Below are positions 23,116-31,331 of a stretch of 32,102 nucleotides of DNA, in pieces (positions within the stretch are counted from its first letter, which is position 1; each line of letters starts with the position of its first letter). The notes under the pieces are model-generated. The model had not been told where the DNA came from. It searched no databases and saw only the letters and a list, made by a program, of their open reading frames with translations. Position numbers and translations under genes: made by a program. This DNA comes from Sandaracinus sp. (GTDB taxonomy: Bacteria > Myxococcota_A > Polyangia > Polyangiales > Houyiibacteriaceae): the NCBI GenBank assembly GCA_002699025.1, contig PABA01000086.1, forward strand, positions 1 to 32,102, read 5' to 3'.

Positions 23116-24630
23116 TCAGGCGAAGACGTTCGCCAGCTCCTGGGCGTCGACGCCGTCCCGGATGCCGCGGATGCGCGCGTAGGTCACGGCGGCGAGGGCC
23201 GAGAAGGCCATGGTCTGGCCGAGCTGGAGGATCCACGTGAGCACGAAGTTCACGATCTGCATGGCCATGCTCGGCTGGGCGACGGCGCCCGTGGCGTCGA
23301 AGCCCGCGCCGGCGCCGGCGGCGCCTCCGAACATGCCCACGATGCAGCTGAGCACGAAGTAGGCGGCGAAGACCGCGAGGCCCGCGAGGAAGATGGTGAG
23401 CCGGTTGCCCTCGGTGAGCTGCACGGAGCGCTGGAGCGCCTCGAAGGGGCCGACGTCCTCCATGACCGCCGCGGGGACGGAGAGGAAGAGGACGATGGCG
23501 ATGAAGATGCCGGGCGCGATGCAGGCGATGAGGCCGAGGGCCGTGGCGATGGCGACCATGAACGCCACCGGGATGACCGACCAGGCGCGGGAGAGGCCGC
23601 GGGAGAAGGCGTCGCCGACGCTCGCGTGGCGGCCGGCCATGAACTCGACGACGGTGAACATCATCACCGCCTGCGCGAGGTAGGTGAGGGTCATCGTCAC
23701 GACCGAGCTCAGGCAGGTGCCCCACCAGAACCAGGACGGGAAGAGGTCGAAGGGGCTCGAGCTCTGCATGGAGTAGGGGTCGTTCATCGACCGCTCCATG
23801 ATCTCCATCGACCAATCCTGGACCGCGAGCGTGTACCAGAGGTTGATGAGGATCGCCGGCGTCAGGCAGACGAGGCAGATGATGAAGAAGGAGCCGAGGT
23901 TGGCGGCGATGCCGCGCATGGCGGTCTGAAGGAGATCGCCGACCCGGACGACGCCGGCCGACGCCGCGAGCTCGCCCGCGCCCCAGGGGCCGCCCCCGCC
24001 GGGCGGGCCGCCGCCGTAGCCGCCGCCTCCGCCGGGCGGGCCGCCGTAGCCGCCGCCGGGCGGACCGCCTGCGGGAGGCGCGCCGAACGCGCCGCCGCCC
24101 TGACCACCGGGGGCACCGAACGCGCCGCCCTGCGGACCGCCTGCCGGAGGAGCGCCGAACGCGCCGCCTTGGCCGCCGCCGGGAGCCTGGCCGCCTGCGG
24201 GAGGCGCGCCGAACGCGCCGCCCTGGCCGCCTTGGCCACCGGGAGCCTGGCCGCCGCCCTGCGCCGGAGGAGCGCCGAACGCGCCGCCTTGGCCGCCGCC
24301 CTGAGCCGGGCCGCCAGCGGGGGGACCGCCGAACGCGCCGCCCTGGCCGCCTTGGCCGCCGGGAGCCTGGCCGCCGCCCTGCGCCGGAGGAGCGCCGAAC
24401 GCGCCGCCTTGGCCGCCGCCGGGAGCCGGGCCGCCAGCGGGGGGACCGCCGAACGCGCCGCCCTGGCCGCCGCCCTGAGCCGGGCCGCCAGCGGGGGGAC
24501 CGCCGAACGCGCCGCCCTGGCCGCCGCCCTGAGCCTGATCGTCACTGGAGCTCTGGGGCGGCTCGGCGCCCTGCGGGGCCGGCTTCCAGCCCCCGAAGCC
24601 GCCGTCGTCGCCACCGGATTCGTTCGCCAT
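23116..24630 (-). CDS. membrane protein with Gly/Gln/Pro-rich repeated N-terminus
   Basis: A 504-residue protein. Residues 1-30 are acidic/polar; residues 30-225 are low-complexity, with nine AFG(A/G)P cores separated by PAGGPAQGGGQGG-type runs, then Gly/Tyr/Pro repeats (PPGGGGGYGGGPPGG). From about residue 240 there are 5-6 membrane helices (LGSFFIICLVCLTPAILINL, VTMTLTYLAQAVMMFTVVEF, VAFMVAIATALGLIACIAPG and so on). The last 140 residues, from MEDVGPFEALQRSVQLTEGN to YARIRGIRDGVDAQELANVF, are strongly paralogous to the protein at 27298-28182. It belongs to the polytopic 'glycerophosphoryl diester phosphodiesterase membrane domain/DUF975-like' type by shape. It starts the tightly packed run to the RDD gene. 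I infer a scaffold or trafficking role only from its company. Confidence 0.85.
   Translation of the reverse strand: MANESGGDDGGFGGWKPAPQGAEPPQSSSDDQAQGGGQGGAFGGPPAGGPAQGGGQGGAFGGPPAGGPAPGGGQGGAFGAPPAQGGGQAPGGQGGQGGAFGGPPAGGPAQGGGQGGAFGAPPAQGGGQAPGGQGGQGGAFGAPPAGGQAPGGGQGGAFGAPPAGGPQGGAFGAPGGQGGGAFGAPPAGGPPGGGYGGPPGGGGGYGGGPPGGGGPWGAGELAASAGVVRVGDLLQTAMRGIAANLGSFFIICLVCLTPAILINLWYTLAVQDWSMEIMERSMNDPYSMQSSSPFDLFPSWFWWGTCLSSVVTMTLTYLAQAVMMFTVVEFMAGRHASVGDAFSRGLSRAWSVIPVAFMVAIATALGLIACIAPGIFIAIVLFLSVPAAVMEDVGPFEALQRSVQLTEGNRLTIFLAGLAVFAAYFVLSCIVGMFGGAAGAGAGFDATGAVAQPSMAMQIVNFVLTWILQLGQTMAFSALAAVTYARIRGIRDGVDAQELANVFA
24049..24540. repeat. tandem repeats coding the AFG(A/G)PP segments
   Basis: The core GAACGCGCC recurs at 24085, 24118, 24157, 24211, 24277, 24331, 24397, 24451 and 24505. 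From 24211 on the spacing alternates 54 and 66 bases and then 54 and 54, which makes a higher-order 120-base repeat; bases 24241-24300 and 24361-24420 are identical. All steps are multiples of three, so the reading frame is kept. This points to recent expansion or contraction by recombination within the coding sequence. Confidence 0.85.
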
Positions 24631-24799
24631 TCTCTTCTCCGTCGGTGCTCGGGCGCCCCCCGAGCCGGGCCGACTCTAGCAGCCTCTCCCCTGCCCTCAC
24701 ACCGGGCAGTGGCCCCACCAGATACGGTCGTAGGGGCGCGAAGATTCCGTCGCCACCTCGCGTTCCCTCCCGGCCCCTCGCCCGGCCGGCCGGCGCCAC

Positions 24800-24829
24800 G
24801 AGCGCGACCCGCCCTCTGGACCCGCGCTC
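24800..24829 (-). terminator. hairpin at the 3' end of the GlmS-like gene
   Basis: GAGCGCG (24800-24806) pairs perfectly with CGCGCTC (24823-24829) around a 16-base loop. The stem overlaps the stop codon, and 197 bases separate it from the next gene's start. No T-run. Confidence 0.3.
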
Positions 24830-27257
24830 AGTCCACCGTGATGGACTTCGAGACGTTCTTCGGCACGTCGGGGTGCACGCCATGGTCGCGCACGCCGAGC
24901 GCCTCGAGGTAGGCCATCTTCTTCTCGCTCATGCGCAGGGCCAGCAGCTGCAGCGCGACCGTCGCGCTGAAGGTCGTCAGCAGCGTGTCGCCGGTCTTCG
25001 GCAGCGGCACGTACACGGCCCGGTAGGCCTCCTCGTTCGCCGGCGCACCCATGGCCGCCGAGCGGAGCCGCGCGTCCTCCTCGGCCACCACCACCACGCT
25101 CGCGCCGCGGATCTTGTGCGTGTGGATCTGCGAGATCGTCAGGTCCACGTCGCGCCGGTCGGGTCCGGTGATGAAGACGAGCGGGTAGTCCGCGTAGAGC
25201 GCGTCCATGTCGCTCCGCAGCGCGCCCCGGACGAGCGCCGCCGCGTCACTCCCTTCCTCGCCGCCCAGCTTCGCCGCCAGCCGGTCGAGGAGCGCCTGCA
25301 CCTGGTGCGGCCCGAAGAGCGTGTTGAACCCGAGGATCGTGTTCGGCCCGTGCTTGAACTCCGAGCCCTCGAAGCCCTCCGTGTGGTTCAGCACCACCTC
25401 GCGCACCTTCAGCGCCCCCTCCTTGGCCACCGCGAGCAGACGCGTCGCGAGCAGATGCATGGACGGCGAGAGGTAGAGCAGCTCGGCCGCCTCCTCGACG
25501 GCGTCCTTCGTCTCGTCGAGGGTCCGCTGCACCAGCCCGGGCAGGTCCGGCAGGGGCTCGGCGGGGCGCCGACCGAGGCGCTCCCCGAGCCGATGGGCGA
25601 GCCCGTAGAAGACGGCGAGCTGGTTCATGAAGCTCTTCGTCGCGGGCACGGCGACCTCGGGGCCGCAGCGGAGCGGCACGACCACCTCGGCCTTCTCCTG
25701 GGCGATCGTGCTGTTGAGGTTGTTCACCAGCCCGACGACGCCCACGTCCTTGCCGCTCGTGCGGAGGAGGTTGATCGCGTCGACGAGGTCCTTGGTCTCG
25801 CCGCTCTGGCTGATGGCCACGAAGAGGTCGCCGTCGCGGAGCGTCTTGGCGTGCTGGCCGCGGAACTCGCCGGGGAGGAGGGGCGTGACCTCGACGCCGG
25901 CGAGCTCGGCGAAGAAGAGCGCCGCCGCCTTGGCCGCGTGGAAGGAGGTGCCGCAGCAGACGAGGGCGATGCGCCCGCCGCGCTCGAGGGCCCGCTCCAT
26001 GCGCGCGCAGGTCTGCTCGATGCCCTCGGCGAGCTCGCCCACCTCGCGCGCCTCGAGGTAGGCGTCGACCCCGCGGACGAGCTTCGCGTGGGCCGGGTCG
26101 ATGGCGAGCAGGTCCTCGAGGAAGCCGCGCTCGGCCGACGCCAGCGCTGCCCCGCCCGGTGCCGCCTCGCCCGGTGCCGCCTCGGTCGGCGCCGCCTCCG
26201 CCAGGGCCACGGCCTCGGGCAGCTCCGCCAGCTCGCCGAGCCGGGCGCGCAGGTCGTCCTCCGCGTAGGCGGCGCGGAGCGCCTCGAGGCGCGCGTCCAG
26301 GCGCCCGCGGGCGGCCTCGTCCCATTCCTCGAGCTTCGGCGCCACGGCCCGCGCCGCCTCGCTCCCGCCCTCGAACATGCGCAGGGCGTCCCGGCAGGTC
26401 TCCGGCTGCGCGTGGATCTCCTGCGCCATGAAGGTCTCGAAGGGCGGCTGGAGCGCCGTGTCCTCGACCCGCAGCCGGCTCCGCACGGGCTCGCGCTGGA
26501 GCGGCGCGCCCTCCGGGTCGTCGCCGCGGAGCGCGCGCACGGTCCAGGCGTCGGCCGTGTACTGGACGAACTCGCCCTCGGCGAGGGGCACGAGGACCTT
26601 GGTGCGCTGGAGCACGCTCGAGAGATCGGAGGAGGCGATGGCGAAGGGGCCGCGCTCGTCCTCGCCCACGCCGAAGTAGAGGCTCGAGCCGCGCTTGATG
26701 GCGCAGAGCGTGTGCGTCTCCGGGTCGACGACGACGGCGGCGAAGGAGCCCTCGAGCTCCTTCGAGGCGCGCACGACGGCGCGGCGGAGGGCGAGGCTGC
26801 GGTCGTCGGTCTTCTCCAGCTCGGGCGCGAAGAAGTGCTCGACCGTGTGGACGACCATCTCGCCGTCGTTGTCCGACTTCACGTCGTGGCCCTCGCTCCG
26901 GAGCCAGGCCTGGAGCGCGTCCGTGTTGGTCACGTTCCCGTTGTGGGCGCCGTAGAGGAAGGTCTTGCAGCGCACGACGTGCGGCTGGGCGTTGACGGCG
27001 TCGACGGCGCCGAAGGTGGCCCAGCGCACCTGGCCGCAGAAGACGCGCCCCGGGAGGTCGACGATGCCGAGCGAGTGGATCAGCTCGGAGGGCGGGCCGA
27101 CGTCCTTGCGGAGCTCGAGCGAGTCCGGGCTCGCGCCCTGGATGGCCGCGCCGGTCGAGTCGTAGCCCCGGTACTGGAGGGTCTCGAGGAGGCGACCGGC
27201 GATGACGCCGAGGTCGTCGCGATCTTCGTGGTGGACCAGGCCGATGACGCCGCACAT
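24828..27257 (-). CDS. divergent GlmS-like glutamine:fructose-6-phosphate aminotransferase
   Basis: An 809-residue enzyme with an N-terminal Ntn glutaminase domain (Cys2 after Met, MCGVIGLV; residues 1-240) and two SIS sugar-isomerase domains (about 428-580 and 630-780), the arrangement of GlmS, which makes glucosamine-6-phosphate. SIS motifs are CCGTSFHAAKAA (434-445), ISQSGETKDLVDA (482-494), HTEGFEGSEFKHGPNTIL, and the C-tail HPDVPKNVSKSITVD. Two oddities: the glutaminase has GQVRWATFG where GlmS usually reads GHTRWATHG, and NAQPH/AHNGNVTN, which resemble PurF (amidophosphoribosyltransferase) more; and about 100 extra residues (roughly 291-428), with an EAAPTEAAPGEAAPG run, sit before the first SIS domain, so it is about 200 residues longer than the usual 600. 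The ATG at 27257 exposes Cys after Met removal. It follows the 27298-28182 gene by 40 bases. Whether it is the essential GlmS or a specialised paralogue is open. Confidence 0.85.
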   Translation of the reverse strand: MCGVIGLVHHEDRDDLGVIAGRLLETLQYRGYDSTGAAIQGASPDSLELRKDVGPPSELIHSLGIVDLPGRVFCGQVRWATFGAVDAVNAQPHVVRCKTFLYGAHNGNVTNTDALQAWLRSEGHDVKSDNDGEMVVHTVEHFFAPELEKTDDRSLALRRAVVRASKELEGSFAAVVVDPETHTLCAIKRGSSLYFGVGEDERGPFAIASSDLSSVLQRTKVLVPLAEGEFVQYTADAWTVRALRGDDPEGAPLQREPVRSRLRVEDTALQPPFETFMAQEIHAQPETCRDALRMFEGGSEAARAVAPKLEEWDEAARGRLDARLEALRAAYAEDDLRARLGELAELPEAVALAEAAPTEAAPGEAAPGGAALASAERGFLEDLLAIDPAHAKLVRGVDAYLEAREVGELAEGIEQTCARMERALERGGRIALVCCGTSFHAAKAAALFFAELAGVEVTPLLPGEFRGQHAKTLRDGDLFVAISQSGETKDLVDAINLLRTSGKDVGVVGLVNNLNSTIAQEKAEVVVPLRCGPEVAVPATKSFMNQLAVFYGLAHRLGERLGRRPAEPLPDLPGLVQRTLDETKDAVEEAAELLYLSPSMHLLATRLLAVAKEGALKVREVVLNHTEGFEGSEFKHGPNTILGFNTLFGPHQVQALLDRLAAKLGGEEGSDAAALVRGALRSDMDALYADYPLVFITGPDRRDVDLTISQIHTHKIRGASVVVVAEEDARLRSAAMGAPANEEAYRAVYVPLPKTGDTLLTTFSATVALQLLALRMSEKKMAYLEALGVRDHGVHPDVPKNVSKSITVD

Positions 27258-27297
27258 GGGGCGCGGGCGTAGCACGCGGCGGGGCGGGGCGTCGACG

Positions 27298-28182
27298 TCA
27301 GGCGAAGACCTCCGCCAGCGCCTGTGCGTTCACCCGCTCGCGGATTCCGCGGATGCGCACGTAGGCGACGGCGCCGAGGGCCGCGAGAGCCATGGACTGG
27401 AGCGCGGCGATCGCCCAGGAGATGGCGCCCTCGACGACGAGCCCGAGGGCGCTGGGCCCCTGGGGCTGGCCGGTCGCGTCGTAGGCTCCGGCGACCTCGC
27501 CACCCATGCCGACGCCGAAGGAGGTGATGATGCAGGCGAGCACGATGTTGACCAGGAGCACGGCGAGGAACGCGAGGAAGAGCGTGCCCCGATGCCCCTC
27601 CGTGAGCGCGGCGGAGCGCTTCAGCGCCTGCACGGGGCCGACGTCCTCCATCATGACGGCCGGGACCACGAGGAAGAGCACCATCGAGATGTAGAGGCCC
27701 GGGAGGAGGCAGGCGAGCGCGCCGAGGAAGACGGCGACGCCGCTCAGGATCGAGGTCAGGAGGAGCGGGCCGGCGCGCCGCGCGGCCTGACCGAGGGAGG
27801 CGCCGACGCCGGCCTGGCGACCCGCGAGGAGCTCGATCAGGACGTAGGTCATGGCGCCCTGCGCGATGTAGGTGAGGATCAGCTCCAGGAGCACGCCGCC
27901 ACAGAGGCCGCCCAGCGCGAGCACGGCCGGGAGCACGACTTCGGGGGCCTGGGGGTCGAGGGGCTCGGCCTCGGGGACGAGCGCGTCGACCGCGATGGGG
28001 AGCAGCGTGTCGAAGAGGATGGCCGGCAGGAGGCAGAGGAGGGCGAGGGCGAGGAGCGGGCCGAAGCTCGCGCCGATGATCCGCATGCTGGTGCCGAGCA
28101 GGTCGGCGGTGTCGAGCTTCGGGGAAGGCTCGGGAGCGTGCGGCTGCGGAGCGTGCGGCTGCGGAGACCGGTGTTCACTCAT
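27298..28182 (-). CDS. polytopic membrane protein, paralogue of the 23116-24630 protein
   Basis: A 294-residue protein with a short His/Pro-rich start (SEHRSPQPHAPQPHAPEPSP, encoded by a small DNA repeat at about 28128-28165) and 5-6 membrane helices. It shares with the protein at 23116-24630 the segment V-MMEDVGP-QALKRS-ALTEG (about 165-185), FDATGA/YDATGQ and the ending YVRIRGIRERVNAQALAEVF, which in the other reads YARIRGIRDGVDAQELANVF. The long Gly-rich front is lacking. The two flank the GlmS-like gene on either side, in the same direction. The ATG at 28182 is chosen as the first after the divergent promoter region; a longer frame to 28221 would run into it. Function unknown; the fold class looks like the DUF975/YciC-type membrane domains. 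Confidence 0.85.
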   Translation of the reverse strand: MSEHRSPQPHAPQPHAPEPSPKLDTADLLGTSMRIIGASFGPLLALALLCLLPAILFDTLLPIAVDALVPEAEPLDPQAPEVVLPAVLALGGLCGGVLLELILTYIAQGAMTYVLIELLAGRQAGVGASLGQAARRAGPLLLTSILSGVAVFLGALACLLPGLYISMVLFLVVPAVMMEDVGPVQALKRSAALTEGHRGTLFLAFLAVLLVNIVLACIITSFGVGMGGEVAGAYDATGQPQGPSALGLVVEGAISWAIAALQSMALAALGAVAYVRIRGIRERVNAQALAEVFA

Positions 28183-28271
28183 GATCGACCATGGCCCTAG
28201 CACGCTCCCGGTGCGAAGCACGTGAACGTCGTCCGCGCCGGCCGGGGTGGTGCTCGGAAGGCCCCGGCCCC
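28183..28271. promoter_or_regulatory. divergent promoter region
   Basis: An 89-base gap between the minus-strand membrane-protein/GlmS run and plus-strand msrB. Promoters for both directions must lie here, if the genes are not read from further away. No clear -35/-10 pairs or dyads can be named in this GC-rich stretch. Confidence 0.35.
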
Positions 28272-28679
28272 ATGATCGCGCCCATGTCCGCCGAGAAGAC
28301 CGAAGAAGAGTGGCGCCGCATCCTGACGCCGGAGCAGTACGCGATCCTGCGGGAGAAGGGCACCGAGCGGGCCTTCACCGGCGCGTACTGGGACCTGAAG
28401 AAGGACGGCACCTACGAGTGCGCGGGCTGCGGCACGCTCCTCTTCGACAGCCGGACGAAGTACGACTCCGGCTCCGGCTGGCCGAGCTTCTGGGAGCCGG
28501 TCGCGGAAGAGCGGATCCGCCTCGTCGACGACCGCACGCACGGCATGCATCGCATCGAGGCGGTCTGTGCGAATTGCGGCGGCCACCTCGGGCACGTCTT
28601 CCCCGACGGACCGAAGCCCACGGGGACGCGCTTCTGCATCAACTCGGCCTCGCTCGCCTTCACGCCGCGCGAGGAGTAG
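28272..28679 (+). CDS. msrB: MsrB, peptide-methionine (R)-S-oxide reductase
   Basis: A 135-residue thiol enzyme that reduces R-methionine sulfoxide in proteins, repairing oxidative damage. The catalytic cysteine is C122 in [11 protein letters not shown]; zinc cysteines are C50 and C53 (ECAGC) and C99 and C102 (CANC); the GSGWPSF loop (67-73), [11 protein letters not shown] (103-113) and TGTRFCINS complete the family pattern. There is no signal peptide, so it is cytosolic. I chose the ATG at 28272 ([10 protein letters not shown]); the one at 28284 is nearly as likely. GGAAGG lies 11-16 bases before the first. It converges with the large lipoprotein gene, and diverges from the membrane-protein/glmS run. 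Confidence 0.96.
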   Translation: MIAPMSAEKTEEEWRRILTPEQYAILREKGTERAFTGAYWDLKKDGTYECAGCGTLLFDSRTKYDSGSGWPSFWEPVAEERIRLVDDRTHGMHRIEAVCANCGGHLGHVFPDGPKPTGTRFCINSASLAFTPREE

Positions 28680-28788
28680 CCGCGCTCGACGAGCGCGCGG
28701 CGGACCGACGATGGCAGACGCGGCGCGACCATCGGCCGCGTGACCCGTGCGGCGTCGCTTCGTCGCTCGGCGCCACGGCCTCGCTCCG

Positions 28789-30987
28789 TTACGGCCGCGC
28801 GGCGAGGGCGGCGAGGGCGTCGCCGCGGGCCGCCTCGTCCGCCGCGAGCACGAAGAGGCGCACGGGGGTGGCGTTACTCAGGGGCGCCCGCAGGCGCACG
28901 CGCCGGCCGGAGACGCTCGGCCTGACCTCGGCGACGCCGCGGGGAGTGACCTCGAAGACGTCGCGCACGCCGAAGTCCGGCGGCACGCTCACCTCCACGT
29001 CGCTGGTGATCGTCGCCAGCTCCCAATGGGGCACGCTGCCCTCGGAGACGAAGGACGCGGCGCAGGCGAAGTCGTCGACGGTCGCCGTCGTGTCGTGGTT
29101 CACCACCGGCACGACGATCGCGTCGCCGGCCCGGATGGCCTCGACGAGCACGGCGCCGCTCGCCGTCGCGGCGCCGGTGGGATCGCCGACCCGCAGGCGC
29201 TCGCGGACGGCGCGCACCATCCAGTTCGCGTCGGCGATGGCGTCCCAGCGGCGCGGCGCGTGGTCCGCCTCCTCGAGCGAGGTCTGAAACCACATCAGCC
29301 CCTTCGCGCCGGCGGCGATGGCGTGGAAGGCCTGGAGCAGGATCTCCTGCGGGTCCGGCTGCACGTGGATCTCGCCGCCGATGAGCGGCCGCTCCTGGTT
29401 CCACACGCCGCTGAGGCCCTGCGCGTAGAGCCAGGTCGGCGAGGGCATGTGGTTCTCGCGCGTGTTGCGGAGGTAGTCGAAGGCGCCGTCGATGGGCGGG
29501 TGGGAGCCGAAGCGCGTGATGTGGGGCGCGCAGGCGGCGATGTAGAGGTCCATGCCCTGCACGTCGGTCATGCCCGCGAAGGCGCCGACGTTCTTGTTGG
29601 TCTTGCCGCCGTTGTAGACGGGCAGGCCCGGGTACATGGACCAGAGGCGGCGCGCGTCGTCGGCCTTCTTGGCGGGGCGGGGGATGCCGTCCTCGTCGTC
29701 GATCTCGCCGTCGGACTCGTCGCCCGTGAGGAAGCCGACGATGGCGCTCGGGTCGGTGATCGCGGTCTCGGGGCTCGGGCGCTGGAGGAAGTCGTCGCCG
29801 ACGAGGATGTTCAGCTCGGGCGTGGCCGGCGCCGTGACGTTGGCCATGGTCGCGCCGTCGAAGCCGCAGCGGCCGGAGCCGCCCCAGTACATGTAGAGGG
29901 TGTCGAAGCCGGCGCGCCGGTGGCGCTCGAAGTTGGCGTCGTTCGCGCCCGGGAAGGCGCAGTCGCTGCCGCTCGGCCAGGCCTCCACGATGAAGCGCTC
30001 GGGCAGCACGCGGCCGACGCCGACGGCGGTCGGGGCGTCGTCGAAGTCGACGGCGACGGTCCAGGCGTCGCCGGCGGCGGCGACCGAGCAGAAGGGGACG
30101 CGCAGGAGCGTCGCCTCGCCCGGGGCCAGCTCGGTCGCGCCGAGGCAGGCCTGAGCGGTGACGTCGCGGGCGTTCACGCGGAGCCGGCGGAGGGTGTGGG
30201 CGCGGCCGTCGCGGTTCTGCAGGTGGACGAGGAGCTCGGCGCGGTCGGCGTCGGTGGTGACGTAGGTGAGCGGGACCGGCGTGGTGGCGACGGGGAAGCG
30301 GCCGCGGAGCGCGTCGCCGCCGGTGGTCTCGACGACCAGCTCGGCGTCGGCGAGCCCGTCCCACTTGGCGTCGCGGGAGTGGAAGGCGACCCAGAGCGGC
30401 TCGCCGGCGACCGCCTCGCGCGGCCAGACGTGGTACCAGTCGAAGGGCGGGGGGCCCTCGCTCGGGGTGTAGATGTCCTCGGGATCGACGCCGTCGACGA
30501 GCACCCGGGTGACCGTGCCGCTGGCGGCGGCCGTGCCCGCGATCTGGAGGCGGCCGCCGACCGTCGGGGCCGTGCCTGCCTCGTCGTAGTCGGGGAGCCA
30601 GGCGTCCTTCCGGTAGCTCGCCACCAGGCCGCTCACGGCGGGGGCCGCGCAGACGTCGCCGCTCGGGGCGCAAGCCCGGACGGGCGGCACGTACCAGCCC
30701 TCGTCGTCGCCGGCGTCGGTCGGGGGAACGGCGGCGTCCCCGCTCGCGCCGGCATCGCGAGGCGCTCCGCCGTCGGGGGAGCCGCCGTCCGGGGGCGCGG
30801 CGTCGACGGCCACGGTCGCGTCCGGTGCCGTGGCGTCCGGTGTCGTGGCGTCCGGTGTCGTGGCGTCCGGTGTCGTCGCGCCGGCGTCGAGCGTGGAGGG
30901 AGGAGCTCCGCCGTCCTCGCGGTCGCCGGCGAGGTCGTCACCGCAGCCGAGGAGGAAGGCGAGCGCGAAGAGGGGGAGTGCGCGCAT
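28789..30987 (-). CDS. large lipoprotein with a TIM-barrel glycosidase-like domain
   Basis: A 732-residue surface protein. The leader MRALPLFALAFLLGC has a clean lipobox (LLGC, C15), followed by a Thr-Pro-Asp-Ala and Asp-Gly/Ala linker up to about residue 95. Residues 95-330 look like beta-sandwich domains. From about 340 the sequence follows a (beta/alpha)8 pattern: AGFDTLYMYWGG, ILVGDDFLQ, IVGFLTGDESDGEID, YPGLPVYNGGKTN, VQGMDLYIAACAPH, PTWLYAQGL, IGGEIHVQPDPQEILLQAF, AIAAGAKGLMWFQTS. The late segment (PQEI...AFHAIAAGAKGLMWF) resembles the last strands of glycoside hydrolases of the GH42/GH-A kind; D/E in TGDES and E in GGEIHV are candidate catalytic residues. A beta domain closes the protein. 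It may act on a polysaccharide or only bind one. The ATG at 30987 is preferred to GTG 30993. Confidence 0.82.
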   Translation of the reverse strand: MRALPLFALAFLLGCGDDLAGDREDGGAPPSTLDAGATTPDATTPDATTPDATAPDATVAVDAAPPDGGSPDGGAPRDAGASGDAAVPPTDAGDDEGWYVPPVRACAPSGDVCAAPAVSGLVASYRKDAWLPDYDEAGTAPTVGGRLQIAGTAAASGTVTRVLVDGVDPEDIYTPSEGPPPFDWYHVWPREAVAGEPLWVAFHSRDAKWDGLADAELVVETTGGDALRGRFPVATTPVPLTYVTTDADRAELLVHLQNRDGRAHTLRRLRVNARDVTAQACLGATELAPGEATLLRVPFCSVAAAGDAWTVAVDFDDAPTAVGVGRVLPERFIVEAWPSGSDCAFPGANDANFERHRRAGFDTLYMYWGGSGRCGFDGATMANVTAPATPELNILVGDDFLQRPSPETAITDPSAIVGFLTGDESDGEIDDEDGIPRPAKKADDARRLWSMYPGLPVYNGGKTNKNVGAFAGMTDVQGMDLYIAACAPHITRFGSHPPIDGAFDYLRNTRENHMPSPTWLYAQGLSGVWNQERPLIGGEIHVQPDPQEILLQAFHAIAAGAKGLMWFQTSLEEADHAPRRWDAIADANWMVRAVRERLRVGDPTGAATASGAVLVEAIRAGDAIVVPVVNHDTTATVDDFACAASFVSEGSVPHWELATITSDVEVSVPPDFGVRDVFEVTPRGVAEVRPSVSGRRVRLRAPLSNATPVRLFVLAADEAARGDALAALAARP
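30824..30887. repeat. 15-base tandem repeat coding TPDAT units
   Basis: GTGTCGTGGCGTCCG or close variants repeat about four times at 15-base steps, coding the lipoprotein's Thr-Thr-Pro-Asp-Ala linker on the minus strand. The step is a multiple of three, so the linker length can vary by slippage without shifting the frame. Confidence 0.75.
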
Positions 30988-31331
30988 TGGCACCGAGTGT
31001 CGGAGAACGAGCGAGCGCCGTCGCTTTCAGCTGGACGCTTGCATCCGGTTGGTGAGCGCCATCAAAGCGCGAAGCGGGCTCGCGGCGAGTTGGCGTTCCC
31101 GCGACGAGGCGCTCGGGGTGAGCGCGCGCTCGGGACCCTGGACTCCACCCGGGGCCCGATTGGCGCCGATTCGGGGACCCCGTACCCCACGTCGCGTGAA
31201 GCATTCCGTTCTTGGTGCATGTGGGGGGCGGATCTCGCCGTCCGAAGGGGTGGCACGCGGGCTGCACTGTCGAGGGGCGCACCGACGCTCTTCCCCCAAC
31301 CACCACACGCATCCTTCCAAGCTCGGTGCCG
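30988..31331. other. gene-free region upstream of the large lipoprotein
   Basis: About 340 bases. GC content is a little lower than in the genes, with several short open frames that lack the codon pattern seen elsewhere. I find no tRNA, no strong hairpin and no promoter motif that I can defend; the promoter of the lipoprotein should lie near 30990-31100. Confidence 0.5.

Noticed and set aside
24645-27272. 875-residue frame on the plus strand opposite the GlmS-like gene
   Set aside because: Antisense shadow; GlmS signatures lie on the minus strand.
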